Below, piece by piece: positions 52,301 to 61,353 of a stretch of DNA of 64,000 bases (position 1 is its first letter; each line of letters opens with the position of its first letter). The notes beneath the pieces were generated by a model. The model saw only the letters and a program-made list of their open reading frames with translations. It was not told the origin of the DNA and searched no databases. The stretch spans positions 186,001 to 250,000 of the forward strand of contig NZ_JBOEGM010000008.1 in the NCBI RefSeq assembly GCF_050633425.1, written 5' to 3'. A program made the position numbers and the translations under genes. The stretch is from Pelagimonas sp050633425. Its GTDB lineage: Bacteria > Pseudomonadota > Alphaproteobacteria > Rhodobacterales > Rhodobacteraceae.

Positions 52301-52747
52301 ATGCCATCCCATTCCGAGACAAAACGCCTCCCCTATACTGCCGCTCAAATGTATGCGCTGGTGGGCGATGTTGCCAATTACCCAAAGTTCCTGCCATGGA
52401 CCGCCGCCGCGCGCATTCGTTCTGTGGTTGAACATGACGATCACACAGAAATGCTTGCCGATTTGGTGATCAGTTTTAAGGTGTTTCGCGAACGGTTTGG
52501 GTCTCGGGTGCGGTTGTTCGAAGGTGAACAGCGGATTGAAACCGAATATTTGGATGGTCCGTTCAAATTCCTGATCTCGAATTGGCGCTTTGTTGATGTT
52601 GAGAAGGGGGGCTGTGATGTGTCCTTTGATGTCGATTTTGAGTTCAAAAACGTGATCTTGCAAAAGGCCGCGGGGTTGTTCTTTTATGAGGCGATGCAAC
52701 GTGTGGTGCGGGCCTTTGAAACCCGCGCAAAGGAGCTTTATGGCTGA
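52301..52747 (+). CDS. COQ10-like START-domain protein (also called RatA-like)
   Basis: The 148-residue START-fold protein has TKRLPYTAAQMYALVGDVANYPKFLPW near residue 6 and a C-terminal EAMQRVVRAFETRAKELYG helix. Homologs bind ubiquinone and assist respiratory function; automatic labels call it RatA toxin, which has no support here since no antitoxin-like gene is adjacent. Its stop overlaps the MmgE/PrpD start by eight bases. Confidence 0.88.
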   Translation: MPSHSETKRLPYTAAQMYALVGDVANYPKFLPWTAAARIRSVVEHDDHTEMLADLVISFKVFRERFGSRVRLFEGEQRIETEYLDGPFKFLISNWRFVDVEKGGCDVSFDVDFEFKNVILQKAAGLFFYEAMQRVVRAFETRAKELYG

Positions 52748-54011
52748 GACTTGGCTGACTGCGGCTTTGGCCGATCCGAGTGACGACGCGCTTGATATCA
52801 TGCGTTTGTCTCTGGTTGATTGGCTTGCTTGCGGGGTGGCTGGTGTCTCAGAACCGGTTGCAAAACTAACGCGATCCTTGGCTTTGGATGACGGCGGCAC
52901 GGCCCAAGCCAGCCTGTTTGGCGGTGGCAAAGTCCCGTGTCGGGCGGCGGCTTTGGTCAATGGGGCCACCAGCCACGCGCTCGATTACGATGACACCCAT
53001 TTTGCCCACATCGGCCATCCCTCTGTGGCCGTTATCCCGGCGGCATTGGCCATGGCTGAGGCGCAAGGCGCAGACTTCGACACCTTTTTGCGCGCCTGTT
53101 TGGCAGGATGCGAGGCGTCTATCCGCATGGGGCTGCGTTTGGGGCGCGATCATTATCAAGTTGGATTTCATCAAACGGCCACTGCTGGGGCCTTTGGCGC
53201 GACGGTGGCGGCGGGTGTGATTCTCAAGCTTGATCCGTTGCACATGGCGCATGCACTTGGGCTTGTCAGTACCCGTGCCTCGGGGCTGAAATCGCAATTT
53301 GGCACCATGGGCAAACCCTATAACGCCGGAATTGCGGCCTCGAACGGTGTCGAAGCCGCGATTTTGGCCGCGCGCGGATTTGTTTCAAATCCAGATGCGA
53401 TTGCAGGGCAAAACGGGTTTTTACCGACCCATCACGCCAACGGTTCGGATGATCAGCCAAACGGCTGGATGATGGAACAGATCAGCCACAAGTTTCATGC
53501 CTGTTGCCATGGGCTTCATGCGACGCTTGAGGCGCTTGAGACGCTCAAACCCATCCCTGTCGACGCTATTCAAGGCATCGCTATCACCACGCATCCGCGT
53601 TGGATGACCGTTTGCAATCAACCCGATCCGCAAACAGGGCTGGAGGCAAAATTCAGTTATCGCGCGGTGGTCGCCTTATCTATGCTTGGCCATAGCACCG
53701 GCGCTTTGGCGAGCTATCGTGATGATCTGGTGCTGCGTTCGGATGTCGTTGCCATGTTGAACAAGGTGACGGTTCATGCTGACCCTGACATGCCCGAAAC
53801 CGCGGCTCATGTAGTGGTGCAAGCTGATCAGGAAACCCAAGCGTTTTATGATCTGAACGCGCCGATGAATATCGGCCTGCGATCTGAGAAAATCCGGGCC
53901 AAAGCCCAGGTTCTGGTCGGGAGTGATCAGGTTTGGCACAGCGTCACAAGCGGTGATCTGAGCGCTGTTCTTGGCGTGATGGCCGGGGCCGAGGCGCAAT
54001 CGGCCAGTTGA
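52740..54011 (+). CDS. MmgE/PrpD-family protein
   Basis: The 423-residue protein belongs to the MmgE/PrpD fold (2-methylcitrate dehydratase, aconitate decarboxylase relatives). Visible are HALDYDDTHFAHIGHPSVAVIPAALA near residue 80, RMGLRLGRDHYQVGFHQTATAGAFGA near residue 140 and KPYNAGIAASNGVEAAILAARGF near residue 200. No prp genes are near, so the substrate is unclear. Its ATG lies within the COQ10-like gene, with AAAGGAG upstream. Confidence 0.88.
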   Translation: MAETWLTAALADPSDDALDIMRLSLVDWLACGVAGVSEPVAKLTRSLALDDGGTAQASLFGGGKVPCRAAALVNGATSHALDYDDTHFAHIGHPSVAVIPAALAMAEAQGADFDTFLRACLAGCEASIRMGLRLGRDHYQVGFHQTATAGAFGATVAAGVILKLDPLHMAHALGLVSTRASGLKSQFGTMGKPYNAGIAASNGVEAAILAARGFVSNPDAIAGQNGFLPTHHANGSDDQPNGWMMEQISHKFHACCHGLHATLEALETLKPIPVDAIQGIAITTHPRWMTVCNQPDPQTGLEAKFSYRAVVALSMLGHSTGALASYRDDLVLRSDVVAMLNKVTVHADPDMPETAAHVVVQADQETQAFYDLNAPMNIGLRSEKIRAKAQVLVGSDQVWHSVTSGDLSAVLGVMAGAEAQSAS

Positions 54012-54487
54012 TTTTGCGCCTTTGAGGCGGCTGGTAACTTCGGACGGTTGGGGGCGGTGTGGGTGACGCGCTGAAAGGTTTTCACTTGTCCGATATTTTC
54101 CTAGTGCGGGTGCGTCCATAGGACGTTCCCGTTCTTGAATTTGGGACAGGGGGCATCTCTTGGCGGGATCAGCCCGTGTCGCGTGTTGCGCGCCCATGCT
54201 GGATGATTGTTTCCAAATCGAGAACATGAGACTGATTGTATCCAAAACGGCGACAAAGCTGTGTTTGACCGGCCCCGCTTGTTTGCGCGCTGCGTGCATG
54301 CGGTTATGGCTCCGCGCGCATCCGGTTACACAACCTGCAATGCGTGAAACGCGGCAGGGGCACGCCATGTCTCGCAAATTTCCGCTCTAAACTTTCGTCC
54401 AGTTCGGCCCGCCTTGACTGTAGTCCAATGGAAAATCACCCCCAGTCATGGGAGCGTTTTGCATCCACTGGTCTAGGAGACAAACTT
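54012..54487. other. Gap before the poly-aspartate protein gene
   Basis: This 476-bp stretch has only weak frames; a 76-codon frame at 54160 has unlikely composition (many Cys) and no family signal. I see no repeat, RNA gene or firm promoter. Confidence 0.4.
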
Positions 54488-54943
<456 letters not shown>

Positions 54944-55004
54944 GCACAGCTAACCCGCGTCGCGGTGTCCAACCAATGCCCTATGTTCTCAAGAGGTGAC
55001 CCTC

Positions 55005-55523
55005 ATGCCTTTGCGCAAACCAAATGTTGCTTTACTTGCCTCCTCTCCCAAGGGTGCAATTGTAGCGGCTTTGGTTGTGCAAGCGGTTGCCTTGTCGCTG
55101 TTTTTGATTGAGTTCGTTGGAACCGTCTTTGACTTTCAGATTCTGGATATCAGTTGGGAACTCCATGAGATTATCGAACTGATATCCATTTTGGGATTGG
55201 TCATCGGCTCTGCTGTGACCTTGATGGTCTTGCGCAATTCACAACGCCGCGTGGCGCATGTGGAAGAGCAGCTGCAATATGCAACTGAGGCGTTTCACAG
55301 TTTGGTGCTACAGAAGTTTTCCGATTGGGGGCTTTCGGACGCAGAACAAGAAACGGCTTTGTTGATGATCAAAGGGTTTTCCATCGCCGAAATTGCGGAA
55401 GTGAAAAGCCGCAGCACAGGAACGATAAAGGCCCAGAACTCGTCTATTTATCAAAAATCGGGTTTGGCAGGCCGCGCGCAGTTCATGAGTTATTTCATGG
55501 AAGAACTGGCCGCTGGCCTCTGA
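55005..55523 (+). CDS. Membrane-anchored LuxR-type HTH regulator
   Basis: The 172-residue protein has two transmembrane helices (about residues 14-40 and 55-75: AIVAALVVQAVALSLFLIEFV, then ELISILGLVIGSAVTLMVL). A short coiled linker and a C-terminal LuxR/GerE helix-turn-helix follow, with LSDAEQETALLMIKGFSIAEIAEVKSRSTGTIKAQNSSIYQKSGL near residues 110-150. No receiver or ligand-binding domain is present. It would bind DNA while anchored at the membrane. AGAGG precedes ATG 55005. It may sense the acidic PepSY-like protein or its cation; that is inference. Confidence 0.8.
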   Translation: MPLRKPNVALLASSPKGAIVAALVVQAVALSLFLIEFVGTVFDFQILDISWELHEIIELISILGLVIGSAVTLMVLRNSQRRVAHVEEQLQYATEAFHSLVLQKFSDWGLSDAEQETALLMIKGFSIAEIAEVKSRSTGTIKAQNSSIYQKSGLAGRAQFMSYFMEELAAGL

Positions 55524-55535
55524 GGGCCAAACGAA

Positions 55536-55565
55536 AAGGGGCCCCATCACGAGGCCCCTTTGAGT
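55536..55565. terminator. Bidirectional terminator between the LuxR-type gene and amt
   Basis: AAAGGGGCC-CCATCACGA-GGCCCCTTT is a perfect nine-pair stem with A and T flanks, ending both convergent genes. Confidence 0.85.
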
Positions 55566-55591
55566 AGTCCCACCGGTCTTGCCGGTTGGGC

Positions 55592-56773
55592 TTAGCTGTT
55601 GTGATCGTAGGCGCGTTCACCATGCACCATCAGGTCAAGCCCGTTGGTTTCGGTCTCTGCATCAATCCGCAACGGCGTGATCGCCTTGACGATGAAGATC
55701 AGAGCGATGGTCACCACGGTTGTAAAGATCCCGACAATCGCCAAGCCGCCAAGCTGAGCCGCCCAGGAGCCTGCGCCAAAGACGGCGATCATAATGGTCC
55801 CAAAGATGCCGCCGACGCCGTGAACTGCAAATACATCCAGCGTGTCGTCGATCTGGAGTTTGTTGCGCACCAGAACCACCGCTTCTTGGCACAGCACACC
55901 CGCGATGGCCCCAATGGCCAAAGCTTCGATCGGGCCAACAAAACCCGAAGCGGGGGTGATAGATGCCAGACCGGCAATCGTTCCGGTCACGATGCCAACC
56001 AACGATGCTTTGCCGAATTTGATCTTTTCCCACAGCGCCCAAGACAAGGAGGCTGTCGCGGCCGAAATATGCGTGACGGTCAATGCCATAGCCGCGCCAC
56101 CATCTGCTGCAAGCTGTGAGCCGCCGTTAAAGCCAAACCAGCCAACCCAGAGCATCGCCGCGCCAATCATCACATAACCGGGGTTATGTGGGGGCGTGTT
56201 TTGGTTTTTACGTGGGCCAAGGAAGATCGCGAGGATGATCGCTGCCAGGCCTGCGGTTTCATGCACAACAATGCCACCCGCAAAGTCTTTGACCCCGGTT
56301 TCGCCAAAAATACCGCCATCGGCCATCATGCCGCCGCCCCAGATCCAATGAACCACCGGCGCATAGCACAGCAGCATCCAAAGGCCGGAAAATAGAAGAA
56401 CAAAGCCAAAGCCGACACGTTCCACATAAGCGCCGACGATCAGCGCGGGGGTGATGATGGCAAATGTCATCTGAAAGGCAAAGAACAACACTTCGGGCAG
56501 GGTGCCCGAGAGGCTATCAGCCGTGACGCCGTTCAAGAACGCCTTGTCGAGGCCGCCCCAAAACCCAGTGCCGCCGCCGCCAAAGGCGATGGAATAGCCA
56601 ACCGCCAGCCAAAGCACGCTCATCAGGCAGGCAATCGCATAGCAATGCATGAAAACGCTGAGCACGTTGCGCGCCCGTACGAGCCCGCCGTAAAACAGCG
56701 CCAACCCCGGTAGTGTCATAAACAGCACCAGCGCTGTGGCGACGATGATCCAGGCGGTATCCGCTCCGTTCAT
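55592..56773 (-). CDS. amt: Ammonium transporter
   Basis: The 393-residue polytopic protein takes up ammonium. Signatures are LPGLALFYGGLVRARNVLSVFMH near residue 20 and DFAGGIVVHETAGLAAI near residue 165, the Amt pore His motif, with HGVGGIFGTI near residue 320. About eleven helices are expected. No glnK is adjacent in the 210-bp upstream gap, which is unusual as amt often follows glnK. NtrC encoded 5 kb away is a probable regulator, but I see no clear NtrC site. Confidence 0.95.
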   Translation of the reverse strand: MNGADTAWIIVATALVLFMTLPGLALFYGGLVRARNVLSVFMHCYAIACLMSVLWLAVGYSIAFGGGGTGFWGGLDKAFLNGVTADSLSGTLPEVLFFAFQMTFAIITPALIVGAYVERVGFGFVLLFSGLWMLLCYAPVVHWIWGGGMMADGGIFGETGVKDFAGGIVVHETAGLAAIILAIFLGPRKNQNTPPHNPGYVMIGAAMLWVGWFGFNGGSQLAADGGAAMALTVTHISAATASLSWALWEKIKFGKASLVGIVTGTIAGLASITPASGFVGPIEALAIGAIAGVLCQEAVVLVRNKLQIDDTLDVFAVHGVGGIFGTIMIAVFGAGSWAAQLGGLAIVGIFTTVVTIALIFIVKAITPLRIDAETETNGLDLMVHGERAYDHNS

Positions 56774-56983
56774 TGGTCTTTCCCTTCATTTGTCCCGTTT
56801 CAAGGGCTTCAATCGGGATTCGGACGCGGAAAAAAGATGCAAGCGGGTCTGAGGGCGCGCAAATGCAGGGCGGTTTGCGAAAAGATTAAAAAATGTGCGA
56901 ATAAATCCCAAATCGACCGATAAAGTGGCGGTTTGTGGTTTATTAAGGTGCGTAGCAATTGGGCGGGAAATTTGCGCCACTGC

Positions 56984-57460
56984 CTAGTTCGAAAGCGCCT
57001 CTAGGATCAGAGAGAGCGCGTGTTTGGTCGCGGCGTTTCGGACATGTCCCCGCCCCAAAGCCCCATATTCAACGGTCTGCGTTTGCACGCCAAGCGGTGT
57101 CGCCAGCCCGAAACACACCCTGCCTTCGGGTTTAAACTCGGAGCCGCCGGGCCCGGCAATGCCGCTGATGGACACCGCAACGTCTGCCGTTGCCGCGCGT
57201 CGCGCCCCCATGGCCATCTCAGCGGCAACCTCTTCGGAGACGGCCCCGTGCTGGTCCAGTGTTGCTTTGGAAACTCCAAGCATGTCAGCCTTGGCAGCAT
57301 TTGAATACGTCACAAATCCGCGCTCAAATATGGACGAGCTCCCCGGAAGATCCGTAAGCGCAACCGCGACCTTGCCACCTGTACAGCTTTCGGCGCAGGT
57401 GATCGTCTTGCCCGTCGCGCGTGCAATATCCAAAATCTGAGCGGCCAGATCGGCGGTCAC
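56984..57460 (-). CDS. pncC: CinA C-terminal-type nicotinamide-nucleotide amidase
   Basis: The 158-residue protein equals the C-terminal domain of CinA: TITCAESCTGGKVAVALTDLPGSSSIFERGFVTYSN near residue 18, and SISGIAGPGGSEFKPEGRVCFGLA near residue 97. It deamidates nicotinamide mononucleotide in NAD recycling. It overlaps pgpA by four bases and so belongs to an ispDF-pgpA-pncC operon. Confidence 0.93.
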   Translation of the reverse strand: MTADLAAQILDIARATGKTITCAESCTGGKVAVALTDLPGSSSIFERGFVTYSNAAKADMLGVSKATLDQHGAVSEEVAAEMAMGARRAATADVAVSISGIAGPGGSEFKPEGRVCFGLATPLGVQTQTVEYGALGRGHVRNAATKHALSLILEALSN

Positions 57461-57951
57461 ATTAACACCCCATGATAGAGCGAGGCCAAAGCAATCACGC
57501 CAATTGCGGCAAAGACCCCGGCAATCACATCATCCAGCATCACCCCAAGTGCAGTGCCCATCCGGTCCGCTTTGCCCACCAGCCAGGGTTTGGTGATGTC
57601 AAACAGGCGAAACAAAACAAATGCGGCGATCCAACCGGGCCAGAGCCGGGTGATGTCGATACCCATCATGCCAGCGCCATAGCTCACCGGAAACAGGGCG
57701 ATCCATTGGCCGACCAGCTCATCAATCACCACCCAACTTGGATCATGATCTTTGTCTGTCACAGCATTGGCCGTGACACGTTGCGTCGCCCACCAGCCCA
57801 ATCCAAAGGCGATTGTGGTCAAGGCGACCAGCAACATAAACCCGCCGATCTGATGCACCACATAAGCAAGGGGCAGGGCGGCGAATGACCCCCAAGTCCC
57901 CGGTGCGGGTTTCAGGAAGCCGACATAACACAGCGATGCGATAGCCTTCAT
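57457..57951 (-). CDS. pgpA: Phosphatidylglycerophosphatase A
   Basis: The 164-residue membrane protein dephosphorylates phosphatidylglycerophosphate to phosphatidylglycerol. It shows GFLKPAPGTWGSFAALPLA near residue 10, DPSWVVIDELVGQWIAL near residue 70, and FDITKPWLVGKADRM with GVMLDDVIAG near the end. About four helices are expected. Overlaps with both neighbours imply coupled translation. Confidence 0.94.
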   Translation of the reverse strand: MKAIASLCYVGFLKPAPGTWGSFAALPLAYVVHQIGGFMLLVALTTIAFGLGWWATQRVTANAVTDKDHDPSWVVIDELVGQWIALFPVSYGAGMMGIDITRLWPGWIAAFVLFRLFDITKPWLVGKADRMGTALGVMLDDVIAGVFAAIGVIALASLYHGVLM

Positions 57952-59105
57952 GATTTCACCAATGTCGCGGTGGCAAGCGCCGCTATCCCTTCTTCGCGGC
58001 CGGTAAAGCCGAGTCGTTCCGAGGTGGTTGCCTTGATCGAGACCCGATCCGGCGCCAACCCCATAATCCGGCCCATTTCGGCCATCATGGCGCTGGCATG
58101 AGGCCCAACTTTGGGGCGCTCACATATAAGAGTGCAGTCGATATTGCCGATCTCATACCCTTTGGAGCGGGCCAACTCGCAAGCGTGTCGTAGGAAAATC
58201 TCGCTTGCTGCGCCCTTCCATTGCGGATCGCTTGGCGGGAAGTGTCGGCCAATGTCCCCCTCGGCCAAGGCACCGTAAATCGCGTCGGTGACAGCATGCA
58301 TGCCGACATCGGCGTCACTGTGGCCTTTAAGAGCGCGATTATGCGGAACCGACACGCCGCATAGGATCACGTGATTGCCGTCTTCAAAGGCATGCACGTC
58401 AAAGCCATTGCCCAATCTGATATCCATGCTGCTCTCCTTTGGGGCCAGAAGCTTTCTAGCCGTCAGTATCTTGGCCGCGCGTTCAAAATCATCGGGGCCG
58501 GTGATTTTCAGGTTTCGCTCATCGCCCGGAACGATGGCAACGTCCAGCCCTGCAGCGCGGGCCACTTCAACATCATCCGCAGCTTCGCCTTGAAATGCGC
58601 GATGGGCGGCAAGGATGTCGCTATAATGAAAGCCTTGCGGGGTCTGCGCGCGAAATAGCCCGGTGCGGTCCTGGGTTCCTGTGACATGGTTGTTGTGGCC
58701 GGTCCACAGCGCATCGGTGATCGCAAGCGCCGGAGCTGCGCCTTGGGTGTTGGCCAGGGTGCTCAGCACCGCCTGATTGACAGAGCGTGGAACACAGGGC
58801 CGCGCCACGTCGTGGATCAGGACAACGTCAGGCGCGGCTTTTGCCAAAGCTTCTAGCCCATTGCGAACCGAGCCTGACCGTTGCGGCGCACCATCGACCA
58901 GCAAAACATCAAGACCATCCACCACCTGTTCAGCGCGATCGCGGTCATCGGGATGAATGACCATCACCAATGTGTCGACATCGGCAAAAGCCTCAAGCGT
59001 CCAGCGTGCTACGGGCTTTCCAGCCACGTCCCGCCACTGTTTGGGCAGCGGCCCCCCGGCGCGTGTGCCGCGCCCTGCGGCGACGATTATTGCGGCTGTT
59101 GTCAT
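57948..59105 (-). CDS. ispDF: Bifunctional IspD/IspF isoprenoid enzyme
   Basis: The 385-residue protein fuses two enzymes of the MEP pathway. Residues about 1-225 are IspD (CDP-ME synthase), with IIVAAGRGTRAGGPLPKQW and VLIHDVARPCVP. Residues about 226-385 are IspF (MEcPP synthase), with GFDVHAFEDG, HSDADVGMHAVTDAIYGAL and KATTSERLGFTGREEGI. The fusion is common in alphaproteobacteria, where IspE is separate. ATG 59105 (MTTAAIIVAA) starts the IspD nucleotide-binding loop. Confidence 0.96.
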   Translation of the reverse strand: MTTAAIIVAAGRGTRAGGPLPKQWRDVAGKPVARWTLEAFADVDTLVMVIHPDDRDRAEQVVDGLDVLLVDGAPQRSGSVRNGLEALAKAAPDVVLIHDVARPCVPRSVNQAVLSTLANTQGAAPALAITDALWTGHNNHVTGTQDRTGLFRAQTPQGFHYSDILAAHRAFQGEAADDVEVARAAGLDVAIVPGDERNLKITGPDDFERAAKILTARKLLAPKESSMDIRLGNGFDVHAFEDGNHVILCGVSVPHNRALKGHSDADVGMHAVTDAIYGALAEGDIGRHFPPSDPQWKGAASEIFLRHACELARSKGYEIGNIDCTLICERPKVGPHASAMMAEMGRIMGLAPDRVSIKATTSERLGFTGREEGIAALATATLVKS

Positions 59106-59281
59106 GTGTGGTCCTCTTTGCCCCGTTGGGTTTAGGCCTTGTCGGCGGATTGCGCAATCTGGCCGAAGGGGCTGCTTAAAAAATAAGCAACTGGTTTTGC
59201 TGCGCCTGCTAAATGCGCTTGAAACATTGTACAATAGACGCACAAGAGTTACCTGATGGGTACTGCACAAGGATTAGGCGT

Positions 59282-60265
59282 TTGGGCTTTTCACTCGGAA
59301 AACAACGGATATCGGCACCAGTCATGCTCGCCCCGCTTGCGGGAATCACCGATTTGCCGTTCCGCAATTTGGTGTCCAGCTTTGGAGCCGGGCTTGTCGT
59401 TTCTGAGATGATTGCATCCGGAGAATTTTTGACAGCACGCCCCGGCACCCGTGAAAAGGCCGAACTTGGGGCGCAAATCGTCAATACCTCGGTACAGATC
59501 GCAGGAAGAGAGCCAGAGCCCATGGCAGAAGCCGCAAGAATGGTCGCCGATATGGGCGCGCGTATCATTGACATCAACATGGGCTGTCCGGCGAAAAAGG
59601 TGACAGGCGGTTGGTCGGGATCAGCGCTTATGCAGGTCCCTGATCATGCGTTGAAACTGATTGATGCAGTGGTTGGAGCGGTCGATCTGCCCGTGACGTT
59701 AAAGACCCGATTGGGGTGGGATGATGCGTCGGTCAATGCACCTCAACTGGCCTCTCGCGCAGTGGATGCGGGGGTGCAGATGGTTGTGATTCATGGCCGC
59801 ACCCGGTGCCAGTTCTACAAAGGGCGTGCCAATTGGCAGGCCATCCGGGCCGTGCGAGATGCGATAGATGTTCCGCTGATTGCCAATGGCGACATTGTAG
59901 GAGCGGGGTCGGCACAGGCGGCTTTGCGCGGCTCTGGCGCTGACGGGGTTATGGTTGGACGTGGCACGCAAGGCGCGCCCTGGAAATTGGCAGAAATTTC
60001 TGCGGCACTTTACGGGACTGAGATGCCCGAAATTCCGCATGGAGTAGAGTTTTACAACATGGTTTCAGAACATTATGAGGCGATGCTTACCTTTTACGGG
60101 GCGGTTTTGGGCGCGCGCGTGGCCCGTAAACATCTAGGGTGGTACATGGATCGCGCCGCCACCCCGCGCGCTTTGCGCCAACGTGTTTTGACTGAAAAAG
60201 ACCCCAAGCAAGTGTTGTCTTTGTTGGCGGATGCTCTTGTGACGGATCAGAAGGTGGCGGCATGA
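59282..60265 (+). CDS. dusB: tRNA-dihydrouridine synthase DusB (NifR3)
   Basis: The flavoenzyme reduces uridines in tRNA D-loops. It shows APVMLAPLAGITDLPFR at the start, DINMGCPAKKV with catalytic Cys near residue 100, and VVIHGRTRCQFYKG. I place the start at TTG 59282 (AAGGA about eight bases upstream), giving 327 residues; an ATG at 59213 would add an atypical 23-residue N-terminus. It overlaps ntrB by four bases, the nifR3-ntrB-ntrC order known in Rhodobacter. Confidence 0.9.
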   Translation: MGFSLGKQRISAPVMLAPLAGITDLPFRNLVSSFGAGLVVSEMIASGEFLTARPGTREKAELGAQIVNTSVQIAGREPEPMAEAARMVADMGARIIDINMGCPAKKVTGGWSGSALMQVPDHALKLIDAVVGAVDLPVTLKTRLGWDDASVNAPQLASRAVDAGVQMVVIHGRTRCQFYKGRANWQAIRAVRDAIDVPLIANGDIVGAGSAQAALRGSGADGVMVGRGTQGAPWKLAEISAALYGTEMPEIPHGVEFYNMVSEHYEAMLTFYGAVLGARVARKHLGWYMDRAATPRALRQRVLTEKDPKQVLSLLADALVTDQKVAA

Positions 60266-61353
60266 CCTTTCAAGCCGATCCCATTTGGTCAAGCCTGCCT
60301 GTCCCGGCCCTGTTGATCAACGCTGATGACTGTATTAGCGGGGTTAATCCCGCCGCAGAAGGGTTCATGAACAGCTCGGCTAAGTCCTTGCTCGGTCAGC
60401 CAGTTTGGGACCGTGTTCATGTCGATGCCCCTCTAGAGGAAAGCTTTGTTCGCGCGCGTGATCACGGGACAGCCCTGTTTGTGAACGATGTGGATGTCGG
60501 GACGGGAAACCGGGCCCCTTTGGTGTGCAACTTGCAAATTGCCCCGATGCAAGGACAGCCGGGTTGGATGATTATGCTCATCTCGCCGCGTGAACTGGCA
60601 GGGCGAATGACCCAGAACCATTCGGTTAAATCGGCTGCAAAATCTGCGATTGGCATGGCGGAAATGCTGGCCCATGAAATCAAAAATCCATTGGCAGGGA
60701 TCACCGGGGCTGCGCAGCTCATAAGCATGAACTTACCACCAGAAGACCTTGAATTAACGGACCTTATTGTCGAAGAGACGCGGCGGATCGTTAAGCTTCT
60801 GGAACAGGTTGAGCAATTTGGAAACCTCTCTGTTCCTGAACGCCGTGAGGTGAACATTCATGATGTTCTGGATCGGGCGCGCCGGTCTGCTTTGCTTGGG
60901 TTTGGTGGGCATATGTCCATTGTTGAGGATTACGACCCGTCTTTGCCGATGGCGCTTGGCGATCCTGATCAATTGCTGCAGGTGATCTTGAATCTCTTGA
61001 GGAACGCCTCAGAAGCCGCTGATTCAAAAGGCGGAAAGATTAAACTTCACACCTATTATGACCATAGTTTCCGCACCCGCAGACCCGATGGATCAGCCCA
61101 AGTTTTACCGTTGCAAATTGAAGTGATCGACGATGGCAAAGGCTTGCCGCCGGAAATCGCCAGCGATGTCTTTGATCCCTTTGTGTCCGGCAAGGAAAAC
61201 GGAACAGGGCTTGGGCTCGCGCTTGTTAGCAAAATCATTTCTGATCATGACGGCTGGATCTCGGTGGACAGCGTCCCCGGCCGGACCGTTTTTCGCATAT
61301 CTCTGCCTCGCGCGGTCAAAAAGCCGACGGGCAAATCACAGGAGACTAAGTGA
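60262..61353 (+). CDS. ntrB: Nitrogen-regulation sensor kinase NtrB (GlnL)
   Basis: The 363-residue soluble kinase has an N-terminal PAS domain (residues about 10-110), the phosphorylated H-box AEMLAHEIKNPLAGITGAAQL near residue 138, an N box LLQVILNLLRNASEAA near residue 240, and G boxes (VIDDGKGLP, GTGLGLALV). It phosphorylates NtrC under nitrogen limitation, controlled by PII proteins. It overlaps both neighbours as ATGA. Confidence 0.96.
   Translation: MTFQADPIWSSLPVPALLINADDCISGVNPAAEGFMNSSAKSLLGQPVWDRVHVDAPLEESFVRARDHGTALFVNDVDVGTGNRAPLVCNLQIAPMQGQPGWMIMLISPRELAGRMTQNHSVKSAAKSAIGMAEMLAHEIKNPLAGITGAAQLISMNLPPEDLELTDLIVEETRRIVKLLEQVEQFGNLSVPERREVNIHDVLDRARRSALLGFGGHMSIVEDYDPSLPMALGDPDQLLQVILNLLRNASEAADSKGGKIKLHTYYDHSFRTRRPDGSAQVLPLQIEVIDDGKGLPPEIASDVFDPFVSGKENGTGLGLALVSKIISDHDGWISVDSVPGRTVFRISLPRAVKKPTGKSQETK

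Noticed and set aside
52301..52747. RatA toxin of a toxin-antitoxin system
   Set aside because: The sequence fits the COQ10/START group and no antitoxin-like gene is adjacent; the toxin label is an artefact of E. coli naming.
53676..54377. Minus-strand 233-codon frame reaching into the gap after the MmgE/PrpD gene
   Set aside because: Its first half overlaps the real gene in antisense, and the rest shows no motif or ribosome site.
54160..54390. A 76-codon frame before the poly-Asp gene
   Set aside because: Odd cysteine-rich composition, no ribosome site and no family resemblance.
56774..56983. sigma54 promoter before amt
   Set aside because: No TGGCAC-N5-TTGC match was found, which agrees with the sigma70-type NtrC in this window.
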